Shown: positions 32,232 through 41,533 of the stretch, piece by piece
Layout of the letters: every line of letters starts with the position of its first letter
How positions within the stretch are numbered: position 1 is the first letter of the stretch
Assembly (NCBI RefSeq): GCF_015330165.1
Contig: NZ_JADDXT010000002.1
Location: 4,549,933 to 4,613,932, forward strand
Direction: 5' to 3'
From: Zobellia roscoffensis
GTDB taxonomy: Bacteria; Bacteroidota; Bacteroidia; Flavobacteriales; Flavobacteriaceae
DNA: 64,000 bases
Made by a program: the position numbers and the translations under genes
Notes under the pieces: generated by a model
The model's database searches: none
Seen by the model: the letters and a program-made list of their open reading frames with translations, nothing else
Told to the model about the DNA's origin: nothing

Positions 32232-33119
32232 ATGCAACATATAGCGGTTATAGGCGCAGGTACTATGGGTAACGGAATTGCTCATGTTTTTGCTCAGAGC
32301 GGTCACAAAGTAAATTTGATAGACCTTTCCGATGATGCGCTGAGTAAAGGGATGAAAACTATCGAGAAAAATCTGGATAGAATGCTGGCCAAAGAGAAGA
32401 TAACCGAAAACGATAAAACGGCCACTCTTCAGAACATATCAACTTTTACCACTCTAAAAGATGGGGTTACCAATGTTGATTTAGTGGTTGAAGCTGCTTC
32501 AGAAGACCTAAACATAAAACTGAATATTTTTAAGGAATTGGATGCTATTTGTGACCAGAAAACCATTTTAGCGACAAACACCTCTTCCATATCAATCACA
32601 CAAATTGCAGCAGTTACAAATAGACCACAGAAAATAATCGGGATGCATTTTATGAACCCCGTGCCTATTATGCAATTGGTAGAAATTATTCGTGGTTATA
32701 GTACTTCAGACGAAACTACGGATCAAATCATGAAGTTATCTACAGAACTAGGCAAAACTCCCACGGAAGTCAATGACTACCCAGGTTTTGTGGCCAATAG
32801 AATTTTAATGCCCATGATCAATGAGGCGATTGAAACACTGTATAATGGAGTGGCCGGCGTTTCTGAAATTGACACGGTAATGAAATTAGGCATGGCACAT
32901 CCTATGGGCCCTTTACAACTAGCTGATTTTATTGGCCTTGATGTTTGCCTATCTATTTTAAATGTGATGTATGATGGTTTTAAAAAGCCTAAATATGCAC
33001 CTTGCCCACTGTTGGTTAATATGGTCATGGCTAAAAAACTAGGTGTAAAATCAGGAGAAGGATTCTATGATTATAGCGAATCTAGAAAAGCCGAAAAGGT
33101 TTCTAACCAGTTTTTATGA
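32232..33119 (+). CDS. 3-hydroxyacyl-CoA (3-hydroxybutyryl-CoA) dehydrogenase
   Basis: A 295-residue dehydrogenase, the length of single-function 3-hydroxybutyryl-CoA dehydrogenases. It has the NAD-binding VIGAGTMGNGIAHVFAQSG motif. The catalytic region is IIGMHFMNPVPIMQLVE, where the His of GMHFMNP is the catalytic base, and the conserved Glu lies in LVEIIRG. The C-terminal helical domain has GFVANRILMPMINEA and MKLGMAHPMGPLQLADFIGLD. It acts in fatty acid or butyrate-type metabolism. It lies 19 bp after the Gfo/Idh gene. Confidence 0.95.
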   Translation: MQHIAVIGAGTMGNGIAHVFAQSGHKVNLIDLSDDALSKGMKTIEKNLDRMLAKEKITENDKTATLQNISTFTTLKDGVTNVDLVVEAASEDLNIKLNIFKELDAICDQKTILATNTSSISITQIAAVTNRPQKIIGMHFMNPVPIMQLVEIIRGYSTSDETTDQIMKLSTELGKTPTEVNDYPGFVANRILMPMINEAIETLYNGVAGVSEIDTVMKLGMAHPMGPLQLADFIGLDVCLSILNVMYDGFKKPKYAPCPLLVNMVMAKKLGVKSGEGFYDYSESRKAEKVSNQFL

Positions 33120-33182
33120 CCACCTAAAAACTCTCTCCTTTTAAATTATTCCTATTAAAAATAGCAAAGCACGAACGATACG

Positions 33183-33839
33183 ATGATAAAAGACAACCTT
33201 TTAGAAATCAAAAATACACTTCCTGAACATGTAACATTGGTGGCTGTCTCCAAAACAAAACCAGATGAAGATGTAATGGAAGCCTATACTGCCGGAGAAC
33301 GCATTTTTGGAGAAAACAAAGTGCAAGAAATGGTTGGCAAATGGGAACGTTTACCTAAAGACATCAAATGGCACATGATCGGCCACCTCCAACGCAACAA
33401 AGTTAAATATATGGCTGAATTCGTTGATTTAGTACACGGAGTGGACAGCTTTAAACTACTCTCTGAAATAAATAAAAGGGCGCAACAGCACAACCGAACG
33501 ATTGATTGTCTACTACAAATTCATATTGCCGAAGAAGACACAAAATTCGGCTTAGATAAAGATGAACTAGATCTTATTCTAAAGTCAGATGAATACCTTA
33601 ACCTTAAAAACGTAAATGTCGTAGGGCTAATGGGAATGGCCACTTTTACGAATAACAAGGAGCAAGTTAGAAGGGAATTTCAGCAACTAAAATCAATATT
33701 CGATTCCATAAAATCAGTAAACCCACGAATAAAAATCTTATCTATGGGTATGAGCGGAGACTACCAAGTGGCCATTGAAGAAGGAAGTACCATGGTACGC
33801 ATTGGAAGTAGTATCTTTGGCAAGCGAAATTATAAATAA
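33183..33839 (+). CDS. YggS-family PLP homeostasis protein
   Basis: A 218-residue member of the YggS/PROSC family: a TIM-barrel PLP-binding protein with no known catalytic reaction that helps control free pyridoxal phosphate. The PLP-Lys is in VTLVAVSKTKP. The FGENKVQEM and WHMIGHLQRNKVKY segments and the C-terminal SMGMSGDYQVAIEEGSTMVRIG phosphate-binding stretch are family landmarks. It sits within the plus-strand run. Confidence 0.95.
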   Translation: MIKDNLLEIKNTLPEHVTLVAVSKTKPDEDVMEAYTAGERIFGENKVQEMVGKWERLPKDIKWHMIGHLQRNKVKYMAEFVDLVHGVDSFKLLSEINKRAQQHNRTIDCLLQIHIAEEDTKFGLDKDELDLILKSDEYLNLKNVNVVGLMGMATFTNNKEQVRREFQQLKSIFDSIKSVNPRIKILSMGMSGDYQVAIEEGSTMVRIGSSIFGKRNYK

Positions 33840-33892
33840 TAATCTGCCTCCAACCAACAAAAAAACCATCACCAAAGCTCAAAAACGCATAA

Positions 33893-35263
33893 ATGTATAC
33901 CATTTTAGATATTGAAACTACAGGAGGAAAATTTAATGAAGAGGGCATTACTGAAATTGCCATTCATAAATTTGACGGACATAAAGTGGTAGACCAGTTT
34001 ATTAGCTTGGTAAACCCAGAGAAAGACATACAGCCTTTTGTTGTCAAGCTCACGGGTATTAACAACAAAATGCTACAGACCGCCCCAAAATTTCATGAGG
34101 TTGCCAAACGGATTGTTGAAATAACCGAAGACACGGTCATTATTGCTCATAACGCACAATTCGACTATAGAATACTGAGAACCGAATTTAGAAGATTAGG
34201 CTATAATTTTGAACGTAAGACCCTGTGCACGGTAGAGCTTTCTAAAAAATTGATTCCTGAAGCAGAATCACATAGTCTGGGTAAATTAGTTAGATCTCTT
34301 GGTATTGCCGTTAGTGACCGCCATAGAGCAAACGGCGATGCACTAGCAACCCTGAAGCTTTTTAAAATATTATTAGCTAAAGACCTTGACAAGACCATAA
34401 TTAAAGATGTAATCCGTAAAGAAACGGAAGGAGAACTTTCTGACCGACAATTAGATATTGTAGACGGACTACCTTCTGAAACCGGAGTTTATTACATGCA
34501 TGACAAGGATGGTGAAATTCTATTTCTTGGAAAAAGTACCAATATCAAAAAAAGGGTAAATCAACATTTTACAAAAGGTGGAGGTCGTGCGAGACAATTA
34601 CAAAAAGCGACCAAAAAAGTTACTTTTGAAAGAACAGGAAATGAACTGGTAGCGCTTCTGAAGGAAAATGAAGAACTCAAAAGAAATCGCCCTAAATACA
34701 ACCATCGCCCTAAAGCCGTAATTTTCAGTCACGGTTTATTTGTTCAAAAAAATATAGACGGATACAACACTTTAACGGTTAGAAAGGTTACCGAAAGAAA
34801 AGGGGCTTTTACCACGTTCAACAGTCTGGCCGGTGCCTCCAACTTTATTTTTAAATTAACTCGAGATTTTAATCTTTGTGACAAACTAAACGGCATATCA
34901 GAAGCAAAAAATAATTGCTCTAACTATGATACCGGAGAGTGTTTAGGCGCTTGCATCACCAAAGAATCAACGGAGGAATACAACCAAAGAGTCAATGAGG
35001 CCCTTCAGAAATACTCGTTAAATGAGAAAAATGTGGTAATAATAGATAAAGGGCGAGAAATTGGAGAATACAGCGCTATATTGATTAAAAATGGTGATTT
35101 TAAAGGTATTGGCTATTATGACCTTAATCATCAAATCAATAATATTCATATCTTAGAATCTATAATCGTTCCCATGCGAGGCAATGATAACACCACACAC
35201 ATCATTGAAAGTTACATGCGTAAAAAACGTGGTTTAAAAATTCTAGAATTAAGCAATAAGTAA
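33893..35263 (+). CDS. DEDDh exonuclease fused to a GIY-YIG (UvrC-like) endonuclease
   Basis: A 456-residue fusion. The N-terminal ~165 residues are a DnaQ-like 3'-5' exonuclease (DEDDh): ILDIETTGGKFNEEGI gives the first acidic pair, and HRANGDALATL carries the final His and Asp. A GIY-YIG nuclease domain follows (about 195-280): GVYYMHDKDG, FLGKSTNIKKRV with the catalytic Arg, and NELVALLKENEELKRNRPKYN with the metal-binding Glu, as in UvrC and Cho. The C-terminal part includes a four-Cys patch near NNCSNYDTGECLGACITK. It is probably DNA repair, making or processing incisions. Such fusions recur in bacteria. Confidence 0.9.
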   Translation: MYTILDIETTGGKFNEEGITEIAIHKFDGHKVVDQFISLVNPEKDIQPFVVKLTGINNKMLQTAPKFHEVAKRIVEITEDTVIIAHNAQFDYRILRTEFRRLGYNFERKTLCTVELSKKLIPEAESHSLGKLVRSLGIAVSDRHRANGDALATLKLFKILLAKDLDKTIIKDVIRKETEGELSDRQLDIVDGLPSETGVYYMHDKDGEILFLGKSTNIKKRVNQHFTKGGGRARQLQKATKKVTFERTGNELVALLKENEELKRNRPKYNHRPKAVIFSHGLFVQKNIDGYNTLTVRKVTERKGAFTTFNSLAGASNFIFKLTRDFNLCDKLNGISEAKNNCSNYDTGECLGACITKESTEEYNQRVNEALQKYSLNEKNVVIIDKGREIGEYSAILIKNGDFKGIGYYDLNHQINNIHILESIIVPMRGNDNTTHIIESYMRKKRGLKILELSNK

Positions 35264-35266
35264 AAG

Positions 35267-36115
35267 TTGAAGGAGCACAAACCCGATAAAGGCTGGAAGA
35301 ACAAAGTTCATGAAATTATTTATGAAGCGGATACCCCTTTGGGCAAATGGTTCGATATTCTTTTGTTTATTCTCATTATCATAAGTGTTCTTCTAGTCAT
35401 GCTAGAGAGCGTAAAATGGATTGATGCCGAGTATCATGAAATACTTTTTATACTAGAATGGGTAGTTACTATACTCTTCACTATTGAATACATTGCCAGA
35501 ATAATAAGTATAAATCAACCTAAAAAATACATATTTAGTTTCTACGGAATCATAGACCTCCTATCTACTATACCGCTATACCTATCTTATATTTTTGCTG
35601 GTTCACAAGTGCTTTTAGCCATTAGGTCTTTACGCCTTCTTAGAGTATTCAGAATATTAAAATTAGTCCGCTTTTTAGGTGAGGCATCCCAGCTGAAAAA
35701 TGCACTAAAAGCAAGTAGGGCCAAAATAACTGTTTTTCTTTTTGCTGTGCTTATTCTTTCGGTTATCCTAGGAACACTCATGTATTTAATAGAAGGAGAT
35801 GAGGCTGGTTTCACGAGCATCCCTACCAGCATTTATTGGACTATTGTAACTCTTACTACTGTAGGCTACGGAGATATTGCTCCAATAACACCTCAAGGTC
35901 AATTTATAGCAACTCTTATTATGCTTGTAGGTTATGGCGTTATTGCCGTTCCTACCGGAATCGTTACAGTAGAGTTTGGCAAAAAAGCACAACAACAGAA
36001 GCAAATGGACGATAAACACTTTGTACATGTAAACACGCAAGCATGTAGAAATTGCTGTAAAGAAGGCCATAGAGATGACGCCAGCCATTGTTATAATTGC
36101 GGAACCGAGCTGTAA
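35267..36115 (+). CDS. Voltage-gated potassium channel with C-terminal zinc-ribbon-like tail
   Basis: A 282-residue six-helix Kv-type channel. S1-S3 lie in about 26-115 and the voltage sensor S4 has the periodic Arg run RSLRLLRVFRILKLVRFL. The pore has the selectivity filter TLTTVGYGDIAP between S5 and S6. The cytosolic tail carries two CxxC pairs (ACRNC and HCYNC, about 13 residues apart), a zinc-ribbon-like signature. The only start giving a complete S1 is TTG at 35267, 4 bp after the previous stop. Its stop overlaps the miaA start (TAATG). Confidence 0.9.
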   Translation: MKEHKPDKGWKNKVHEIIYEADTPLGKWFDILLFILIIISVLLVMLESVKWIDAEYHEILFILEWVVTILFTIEYIARIISINQPKKYIFSFYGIIDLLSTIPLYLSYIFAGSQVLLAIRSLRLLRVFRILKLVRFLGEASQLKNALKASRAKITVFLFAVLILSVILGTLMYLIEGDEAGFTSIPTSIYWTIVTLTTVGYGDIAPITPQGQFIATLIMLVGYGVIAVPTGIVTVEFGKKAQQQKQMDDKHFVHVNTQACRNCCKEGHRDDASHCYNCGTEL

Positions 36116-37044
36116 TGGAGAAAATACTTTTATCTGTTGTAGGCCCTACCGCAATTGGAAAAACTAAACTTGCCATCTCATTAGCACAGTATTTTAATAC
36201 TGAAATTATCTCTGCAGATTCAAGGCAGTTTTTTAAAGAAATGAAAATTGGCACAGCTGTTCCCTCGCAAGAAGAACTTAAGCAAGCCAAACACCACTTC
36301 ATACAACACATTAGTATTTTTGACTCCTATTCGGTAGGTGACTTTGAACGGGATGCCCTTACCGCACTAAACAATCTTTTCAAAAAAAATAATATTGTTG
36401 TAATGGTAGGTGGCAGTGGGCTTTATACTAAAGCTGTTGCCGAAGGGTTAGATGACTTTCCTAAAATAGACCCAAAAATACGAGAACAACTTAATATACA
36501 ATTCACAGAAGAAGGAATTGGAATTCTACAAAACGAGCTAAAACAAAGAGATCCAGACTACTATAAAACCGTAGATATAAACAACCCTCACAGACTCATA
36601 AGAGCACTGGAAATTTGCATAGGAACAAATACTCCCTACTCTTCTTTTTTGTCAAAAAACAAAAAGAAGCGACCGTTCAAAACAATAACTATTGGTATTG
36701 AAGCTGACCGTCCACTTATATATGATCGTATTAACCAACGTGTAGATATAATGGTGACGGAGGGCCTTATTAAAGAAGCTAGACAACTTGAGAAGTACAA
36801 AGCTCTAAACGCGCTACAAACCGTTGGTTACCGAGAGCTTTTTACTTATTTTGAAAAAGAATCAAATAACATGGCCACTGATAGTGATTTAATTTTTGCC
36901 ATAGAAGAAATAAAGAAAAACACACGTAGGTTTGCAAAAAGACAGCTAACATGGTTTAAGCGAAATCAGGAGACCCTATGGGTTTCATATGACGTAGATT
37001 TCCAAGAATTGATAGCCACCTTACATAAAATCATTCTAAAATGA
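36115..37044 (+). CDS. miaA: tRNA dimethylallyltransferase MiaA
   Basis: MiaA adds an isopentenyl group to A37 of tRNAs reading UNN codons. From the ATG at 36115 it has 309 residues, with the P-loop GPTAIGKT at 10-17. The family segments IISADSRQFFKEMKIGTAVP, VGGSGLY and KKNTRRFAKRQLTWFK are present. An in-frame TTG 18 bp upstream lies inside the channel gene and would only add residues before a normal N-terminus. It is translationally coupled to the channel gene. Confidence 0.96.
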   Translation: MEKILLSVVGPTAIGKTKLAISLAQYFNTEIISADSRQFFKEMKIGTAVPSQEELKQAKHHFIQHISIFDSYSVGDFERDALTALNNLFKKNNIVVMVGGSGLYTKAVAEGLDDFPKIDPKIREQLNIQFTEEGIGILQNELKQRDPDYYKTVDINNPHRLIRALEICIGTNTPYSSFLSKNKKKRPFKTITIGIEADRPLIYDRINQRVDIMVTEGLIKEARQLEKYKALNALQTVGYRELFTYFEKESNNMATDSDLIFAIEEIKKNTRRFAKRQLTWFKRNQETLWVSYDVDFQELIATLHKIILK

Positions 37045-37532
37045 AAAATATAAAACCCATAGTATTTGTCATGGGCGTATCTGGCTCCGGCAAAAGCACC
37101 ATAGGCAAACTTCTTGCAAAGAAATTGAATATAGAATTCTATGATGGTGATGATTATCATCCTGAAGCAAACGTAAAAAAAATGGCTGATGGTATTCCTT
37201 TAGATGACCATGACCGTCAAGGCTGGCTAGAAAGGTTAAACTTGTTAGCTATTGAAAATAATGAGAAAGGAGCCATCATTGCTTGCTCTGCTCTTAAAAC
37301 CAAATATCGTGTCATTTTACAAAATAATTTAGAAAAAAAGCTTGTCTTTGTATACCTCAAAGGAACTTTTGAAGAAATTATGACTCGTCTTGAGCAACGT
37401 AAAAATCACTTTATGCCACCAGAATTACTTCAATCACAATTTAACACTTTAGAAGTGCCTAAAGATGCTATTACCGTCTCTATTATGCAAACACCCGTAG
37501 AAATTGTCTCTAAAATAATCTCTAAGCTATAA
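37041..37532 (+). CDS. Gluconokinase
   Basis: A 163-residue carbohydrate kinase of the GntK type, phosphorylating gluconate to 6-phosphogluconate with ATP. It has P-loop GVSGSGKST at 12-20. The substrate-binding FYDGDDYHPEANVKKMADGIPLDDHDR is near-invariant in the family. Further landmarks are ALKTKYR and the MPPELLQSQFNTLEVP segment. It overlaps the miaA stop by 4 bp (ATGA), so it is translated from the same mRNA. No gluconate transporter gene is adjacent. Confidence 0.94.
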   Translation: MKNIKPIVFVMGVSGSGKSTIGKLLAKKLNIEFYDGDDYHPEANVKKMADGIPLDDHDRQGWLERLNLLAIENNEKGAIIACSALKTKYRVILQNNLEKKLVFVYLKGTFEEIMTRLEQRKNHFMPPELLQSQFNTLEVPKDAITVSIMQTPVEIVSKIISKL

Positions 37533-37539
37533 TCACAAA

Positions 37540-37572
37540 AAAAGCCCCGCTATAAAATATAGCGGGGCTTTT
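37540..37572. terminator. Bidirectional terminator
   Basis: A ~15-bp perfect GC-rich stem (AAAAGCCCCGCTATA with its complement) and 3-nt loop, with A- and T-runs on the two sides, between gntK and the convergent regulator gene. Confidence 0.93.
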
Positions 37573-37591
37573 GAATATATAGAATTTTAGT

Positions 37592-38302
37592 TTACACGTC
37601 TTCCTTAACAACCAAACGGAAACCTTCTCCGTGAATGTTTAAGATTTCGACTGTATCATCTAATTTCAAATACTTTCTTAGTTTAGCAATATAAACGTCC
37701 ATACTACGAGATGTAAAATAGTTATCATCTCTCCATATTTTAGTCAACGCTAATTCCCTTGGCATTAAATCATTTTCATGAAGTGCCAAAAGTCTCAAAA
37801 GTTCATTCTCTTTTGGAGAAAGTTTAATAGCTTCTTCTTCTCTATATTTCAAAAACCGAAGCTTAGAATTTAAGTGGAAATTACCAATTTTAAACTCAAA
37901 CTTTTTACTGTCAGCCAATGTATTAGATGCTTTTCTTTGAAGAATAGCTCTAATTTTCATTAAAAGAACTTCTGAATCAAAAGGTTTATTTAGATAATCA
38001 TCGGCACCAGCCTTATATCCTTTTAAAACATCTTCTTTCATGGTTTTAGCGGTAAGAAAAACGATAGGAACATTCTCGTTCTTTTCGCGAATTTCCTTTG
38101 CCAAGGTAAAACCGTCCTTATAAGGCATCATCACATCTAAAATACAGATATCATAATTGTCTTTTTTGAATTTCTCAAATCCCTCCATACCATTCTTGGC
38201 TAAAGTGACATCAAAATCATTCATTGATAAATAGTCCTTCAGCACAATTCCAAAATTGGGATCATCCTCTACTAAGAGTATTTTTTTATTTACTGTTTCC
38301 AT
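37592..38302 (-). CDS. OmpR/PhoB-family response regulator (RprY-like)
   Basis: A 236-residue regulator. The receiver has acidic D13-D14, phospho-acceptor D56 in DICILDVMMPYKDGF and Lys in YLNKPF. The C-terminal winged helix (about 135-235) contains LSPKENELLRLLALHENDLMPRELALTKIW and RSMDVYIAKLRKYL. It is paired with the kinase 11 bp upstream on the same strand. The pair resembles RprXY of Bacteroidota, known there from envelope and redox regulation; that match is from sequence pattern only. Confidence 0.95.
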   Translation of the reverse strand: METVNKKILLVEDDPNFGIVLKDYLSMNDFDVTLAKNGMEGFEKFKKDNYDICILDVMMPYKDGFTLAKEIREKNENVPIVFLTAKTMKEDVLKGYKAGADDYLNKPFDSEVLLMKIRAILQRKASNTLADSKKFEFKIGNFHLNSKLRFLKYREEEAIKLSPKENELLRLLALHENDLMPRELALTKIWRDDNYFTSRSMDVYIAKLRKYLKLDDTVEILNIHGEGFRLVVKEDV

Positions 38303-38313
38303 AACTTGTTGAG

Positions 38314-39897
38314 TTAGATTAAAGGCAATTTTATATAGAAAGTACTTCCCTTTCCTTTTTCACTTTCTGCGTAAACCTCACCTTGGTGATCATCTACAAT
38401 CTTTTTCACATATGCCAACCCGAGCCCATGCCCCTTAACATTATGTAAATCTCCCGTGTGTTCACGGTAGAATTTTTCAAATACTTTTTTGACCACGGCT
38501 TTACTCATTCCTGCACCTTGATCCTTTATTTCAATTACAATATAGTTTTTTGCAACTTCCGTAGACACATCTATTCTAGGTGCCTTGGTTGAATACTTAA
38601 TGGCGTTATCAAGAATATTTACAATAACGTTCGTAAAGTGCATTTCACTGGCAAGAACCTCTGTTCTTTTTGCCTTTAAATGCGTTTCTATATATCCGCC
38701 ACGATCGGCTACAATAAGCTCTACATGTGCTATTGCATCTTCTATTATGTCGTGTACATCTACCCTATCCTTACTTATATCTAATTGATTCTTTTCTAGT
38801 TTTGATATACGCAACACATTTTCTACTTGAGCATGCATACGTTTATTCTCTTCACGAATCATAGTCAGATACCGGTCTACCTTTTCTGGGTCTCCTATTA
38901 TTTTAGGATTCCGAATAGCTTCAACTGCTAGGTTAATTGTTGCTATGGGTGTTTTGAACTCATGCGTCATGTTATTTATAAAATCAGATTTTATCTCTGA
39001 AATCTGCTTTTGACGAATAAGCTGATAAATTGCTCCTGAATAAGCGATTACAATTACCAAAGTAAAAAGTAAGGATAACAGCGCCATTTTTATGATGGAC
39101 TGAATCAAAAACTTCTTTTTCTTTGGAAAGGCTATTAGCAAAGAAAAATTACTAGCTCCTTCACTATCCTTAAAAATAGGAGTTTCATAGAGCATATCTT
39201 TCGTAAACTTAAATTTTCTAGACTTTACCTTGGTAGGAAGCCCTCTGCTATACACCCCATATTCATATTCAATATTGAGGTTTCTATTTTTAAGTTCGCG
39301 ATCAAGTAACAGTTGAATCTCCTGATTGGAAACCCTTTTATGAATAGGCACTTTCTTAGCATATTCACTAAAAACATCTTCAAACTGAGCTTTCTCTATA
39401 GAAGACAATCCTCCAATTTTCTGAAGCTTCTGCACTGCGTTAAGCTTATACTCCTTTCCATCCAATCCAAAATCTTCCTTAAAAATGGTTTTGGACCGTT
39501 TGCTCGTATAATTTTTAATTGTGGTTATGGTATCACCTCCATTACCATTATCAAAGAACGTAGATGCTATATTATAATCTTCCTCTAAAATACCATGGGA
39601 ATAAAACCGAATCTCATTGGAGTTTATATCACGATCTATAAAAAAGATATTTCTTAAGTGAGAACTCTTCGGCTCCCCTACACTATCTTTTACATCAATG
39701 TAACGCTCAAAATAATCCTTTGTCTCTCTCTCCTCTATTTTATCGGAGACCTGATTCAACACTTCAGATATTGTATTGGAAAACTGCTCTTCTTTGTCTT
39801 CCACAGACTGTTTTATCCACAAGAATTGAACAGATATTATTCCTATCAGGGAGAGACTCATCAACGCCACCAAAAGGATAAATAACCTCTTATTCAT
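38314..39897 (-). CDS. Sensor histidine kinase (RprX-like)
   Basis: A 527-residue kinase. The first helix (about 7-28) and a second helix (about 268-290) frame an extracytoplasmic domain. The HisKA domain has H312 in FINNMTHEFKTPIAT, followed by the HATPase domain with N-box and G-boxes (IEIKDQGAGMS; KGHGLGLAYVKKI). The sensory ligand is unknown. It is first in a two-gene unit with the OmpR-type regulator. A -7 element (TAATTTTG) lies only 7 bp before the ATG, so the leader would be very short. Confidence 0.95.
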   Translation of the reverse strand: MNKRLFILLVALMSLSLIGIISVQFLWIKQSVEDKEEQFSNTISEVLNQVSDKIEERETKDYFERYIDVKDSVGEPKSSHLRNIFFIDRDINSNEIRFYSHGILEEDYNIASTFFDNGNGGDTITTIKNYTSKRSKTIFKEDFGLDGKEYKLNAVQKLQKIGGLSSIEKAQFEDVFSEYAKKVPIHKRVSNQEIQLLLDRELKNRNLNIEYEYGVYSRGLPTKVKSRKFKFTKDMLYETPIFKDSEGASNFSLLIAFPKKKKFLIQSIIKMALLSLLFTLVIVIAYSGAIYQLIRQKQISEIKSDFINNMTHEFKTPIATINLAVEAIRNPKIIGDPEKVDRYLTMIREENKRMHAQVENVLRISKLEKNQLDISKDRVDVHDIIEDAIAHVELIVADRGGYIETHLKAKRTEVLASEMHFTNVIVNILDNAIKYSTKAPRIDVSTEVAKNYIVIEIKDQGAGMSKAVVKKVFEKFYREHTGDLHNVKGHGLGLAYVKKIVDDHQGEVYAESEKGKGSTFYIKLPLI

Positions 39898-39904
39898 TTA
39901 AAAA

Positions 39905-39912
39905 CAAAATTA
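39905..39912 (-). promoter_or_regulatory. -7 promoter element of the kinase gene (TAATTTTG)
   Basis: Exact TAnnTTTG match on the minus strand; 7 bp separate it from the ATG at 39897. Confidence 0.5.
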
Positions 39913-39980
39913 AAGATTTAACAACTAGCAGTTAGTACGTTTAACCAAACCTTAACAAAAATGTTAAAACTGCGTCAGGC

Positions 39981-40568
39981 CTATATTTTATTAAGTATAT
40001 CACGATGAACATCTAAAACCTGAACCTTGGTTTGTTCTATATTGTCATTTTGGATGACATAGTTAGAAGCCTCTATTTTTTTAGTATCATCCCATTGGTT
40101 TTTCATTCGGGTCTCAATACTCTCTGCCGTGCTTGAAGCATCCCGTTTCATAACACGATCAATTCTAATTTCTTTTGGAGCTGTGACTAAAACAATACAA
40201 TCATAAAAATCTTGCGAACCAATTTCGAATATAATGGCTGCTTCTTGAATTACATAATCTGATTTTTGTTGGTTTGCCCAGTTAACAAAATCCCGTCGGA
40301 CCGCCGGATGCACTATAGCATTCAATTTTTCTAAAAGCTCCTTGTTATTGAATACTTGTTGGGAGATATAAGCTCTATCTAACTCCCCAGACACATAAGC
40401 TTCATCACCAAGAAGCCCCTTTATCTCCCGTATTAACTGTGGAGATTTTTGCATTAAGTATTTTGCCTGTTCATCAGAATTATAACAGGGCACACCCAAC
40501 TCCTGGAACATTTTGGCTACGGTGGTCTTACCACTACCAATGCCTCCCGTTAAGCCTACTTTTATCAT
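39981..40568 (-). CDS. coaE: Dephospho-CoA kinase
   Basis: CoaE catalyses the last step of coenzyme A synthesis. The 195-residue protein has P-loop GGIGSGKT (8-15), the DEQAKYLM segment, the HPAVRRDFVNW motif and the conserved QEAAIIFE and LVTAPKEIRIDRVMKRD regions. It overlaps the YbbR-domain gene by 4 bp (ATGA) and ends a three-gene unit with it and the GT2 gene. Confidence 0.96.
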   Translation of the reverse strand: MIKVGLTGGIGSGKTTVAKMFQELGVPCYNSDEQAKYLMQKSPQLIREIKGLLGDEAYVSGELDRAYISQQVFNNKELLEKLNAIVHPAVRRDFVNWANQQKSDYVIQEAAIIFEIGSQDFYDCIVLVTAPKEIRIDRVMKRDASSTAESIETRMKNQWDDTKKIEASNYVIQNDNIEQTKVQVLDVHRDILNKI

Positions 40569-41533
40569 TTTTTATTCAATATATATTCCACGCTATTCTT
40601 TTGAAGCTTTACACTATGCAGACCGCTAGGCTTCTTTCGCAACTCTAGCTTAAGCTCATCTGTAATACCATCCTTCAATTGTCCATAATCTGCGATAACC
40701 TCAAAATCTGAAGCTTCTATTTTTTTTAATCGCTTCAATTTAGCCTTACACACCACGGAAACTTTATCCGGAAACGTTTTTACATCTATATTGTTCGGAA
40801 AATGAACAGTAGTTATAGGCACTTCAAAAACCTTTTCAGAAAAACGAGCAATTTTAGCCGTTAGCTCTACTTCGCCAATTGAGTACTCTGTATTTTTTAA
40901 TTCTTTGGACTTATAAATTTCAATAGTTTCTGAAAAATCAGAATCCAAATCCGGCAAAGTCAACTTATTGGTTCGCACCACCACTATGGTATCAATTTCC
41001 TCGGAAGGCCCAGTAATTGCAATAGAATCTGGCTGAATCTCCATTTGACCATCTAACAAATAATTCCTAGCCATATTAACTTCTATATTAGGCTTTACAG
41101 GAACCTTTTTAGAAACAACGGCCAACATTCCCACAAACAAAGTATCAGTTTCAATATCAATCAAAGACATAGACGCACTCAACTGCCTTTCTACCTGCTT
41201 GCGATATATTTCTTGTGGTATGTAAAAAATGGAATCTTTATGCTGCGCATCAGCAAGGTCAATAGCTATTTTTGAGTGTTTAAAATTAAAACCCAAAAAC
41301 TGAAACCCACCAGCTTCCAGCTTTACTTTTAACTCATTGTCCGTAGCTCCTTTAAACAAATAACCCTTAGGAACATTTACATATTCTAAATCAAAACTTG
41401 CCGTGCTCACATAACTCTCCGAGAGGTTATTAATGAGCCATATTAAGGTTGAAAAAACTAAAAACACCAAAAATATTTTTACTTTTCTCTTCTTAAGCGC
41501 CTTCTTTATTTTATCTATTACCCAGTTTACCAA
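40565..41533 (-). CDS. YbbR-like domain protein
   Basis: A 322-residue membrane-anchored protein. One N-terminal membrane helix (about 18-36, KVKIFLVFLVFSTLIWLINNL) is followed by two or more YbbR-like beta domains in the extracytoplasmic space. In other bacteria YbbR sits with cyclic-di-AMP synthase CdaA; here it lies between a GT2 glycosyltransferase and coaE. Its start directly abuts the stop of the glycosyltransferase gene. The molecular role is unknown. Confidence 0.85.
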   Translation of the reverse strand: MVNWVIDKIKKALKKRKVKIFLVFLVFSTLIWLINNLSESYVSTASFDLEYVNVPKGYLFKGATDNELKVKLEAGGFQFLGFNFKHSKIAIDLADAQHKDSIFYIPQEIYRKQVERQLSASMSLIDIETDTLFVGMLAVVSKKVPVKPNIEVNMARNYLLDGQMEIQPDSIAITGPSEEIDTIVVVRTNKLTLPDLDSDFSETIEIYKSKELKNTEYSIGEVELTAKIARFSEKVFEVPITTVHFPNNIDVKTFPDKVSVVCKAKLKRLKKIEASDFEVIADYGQLKDGITDELKLELRKKPSGLHSVKLQKNSVEYILNKK

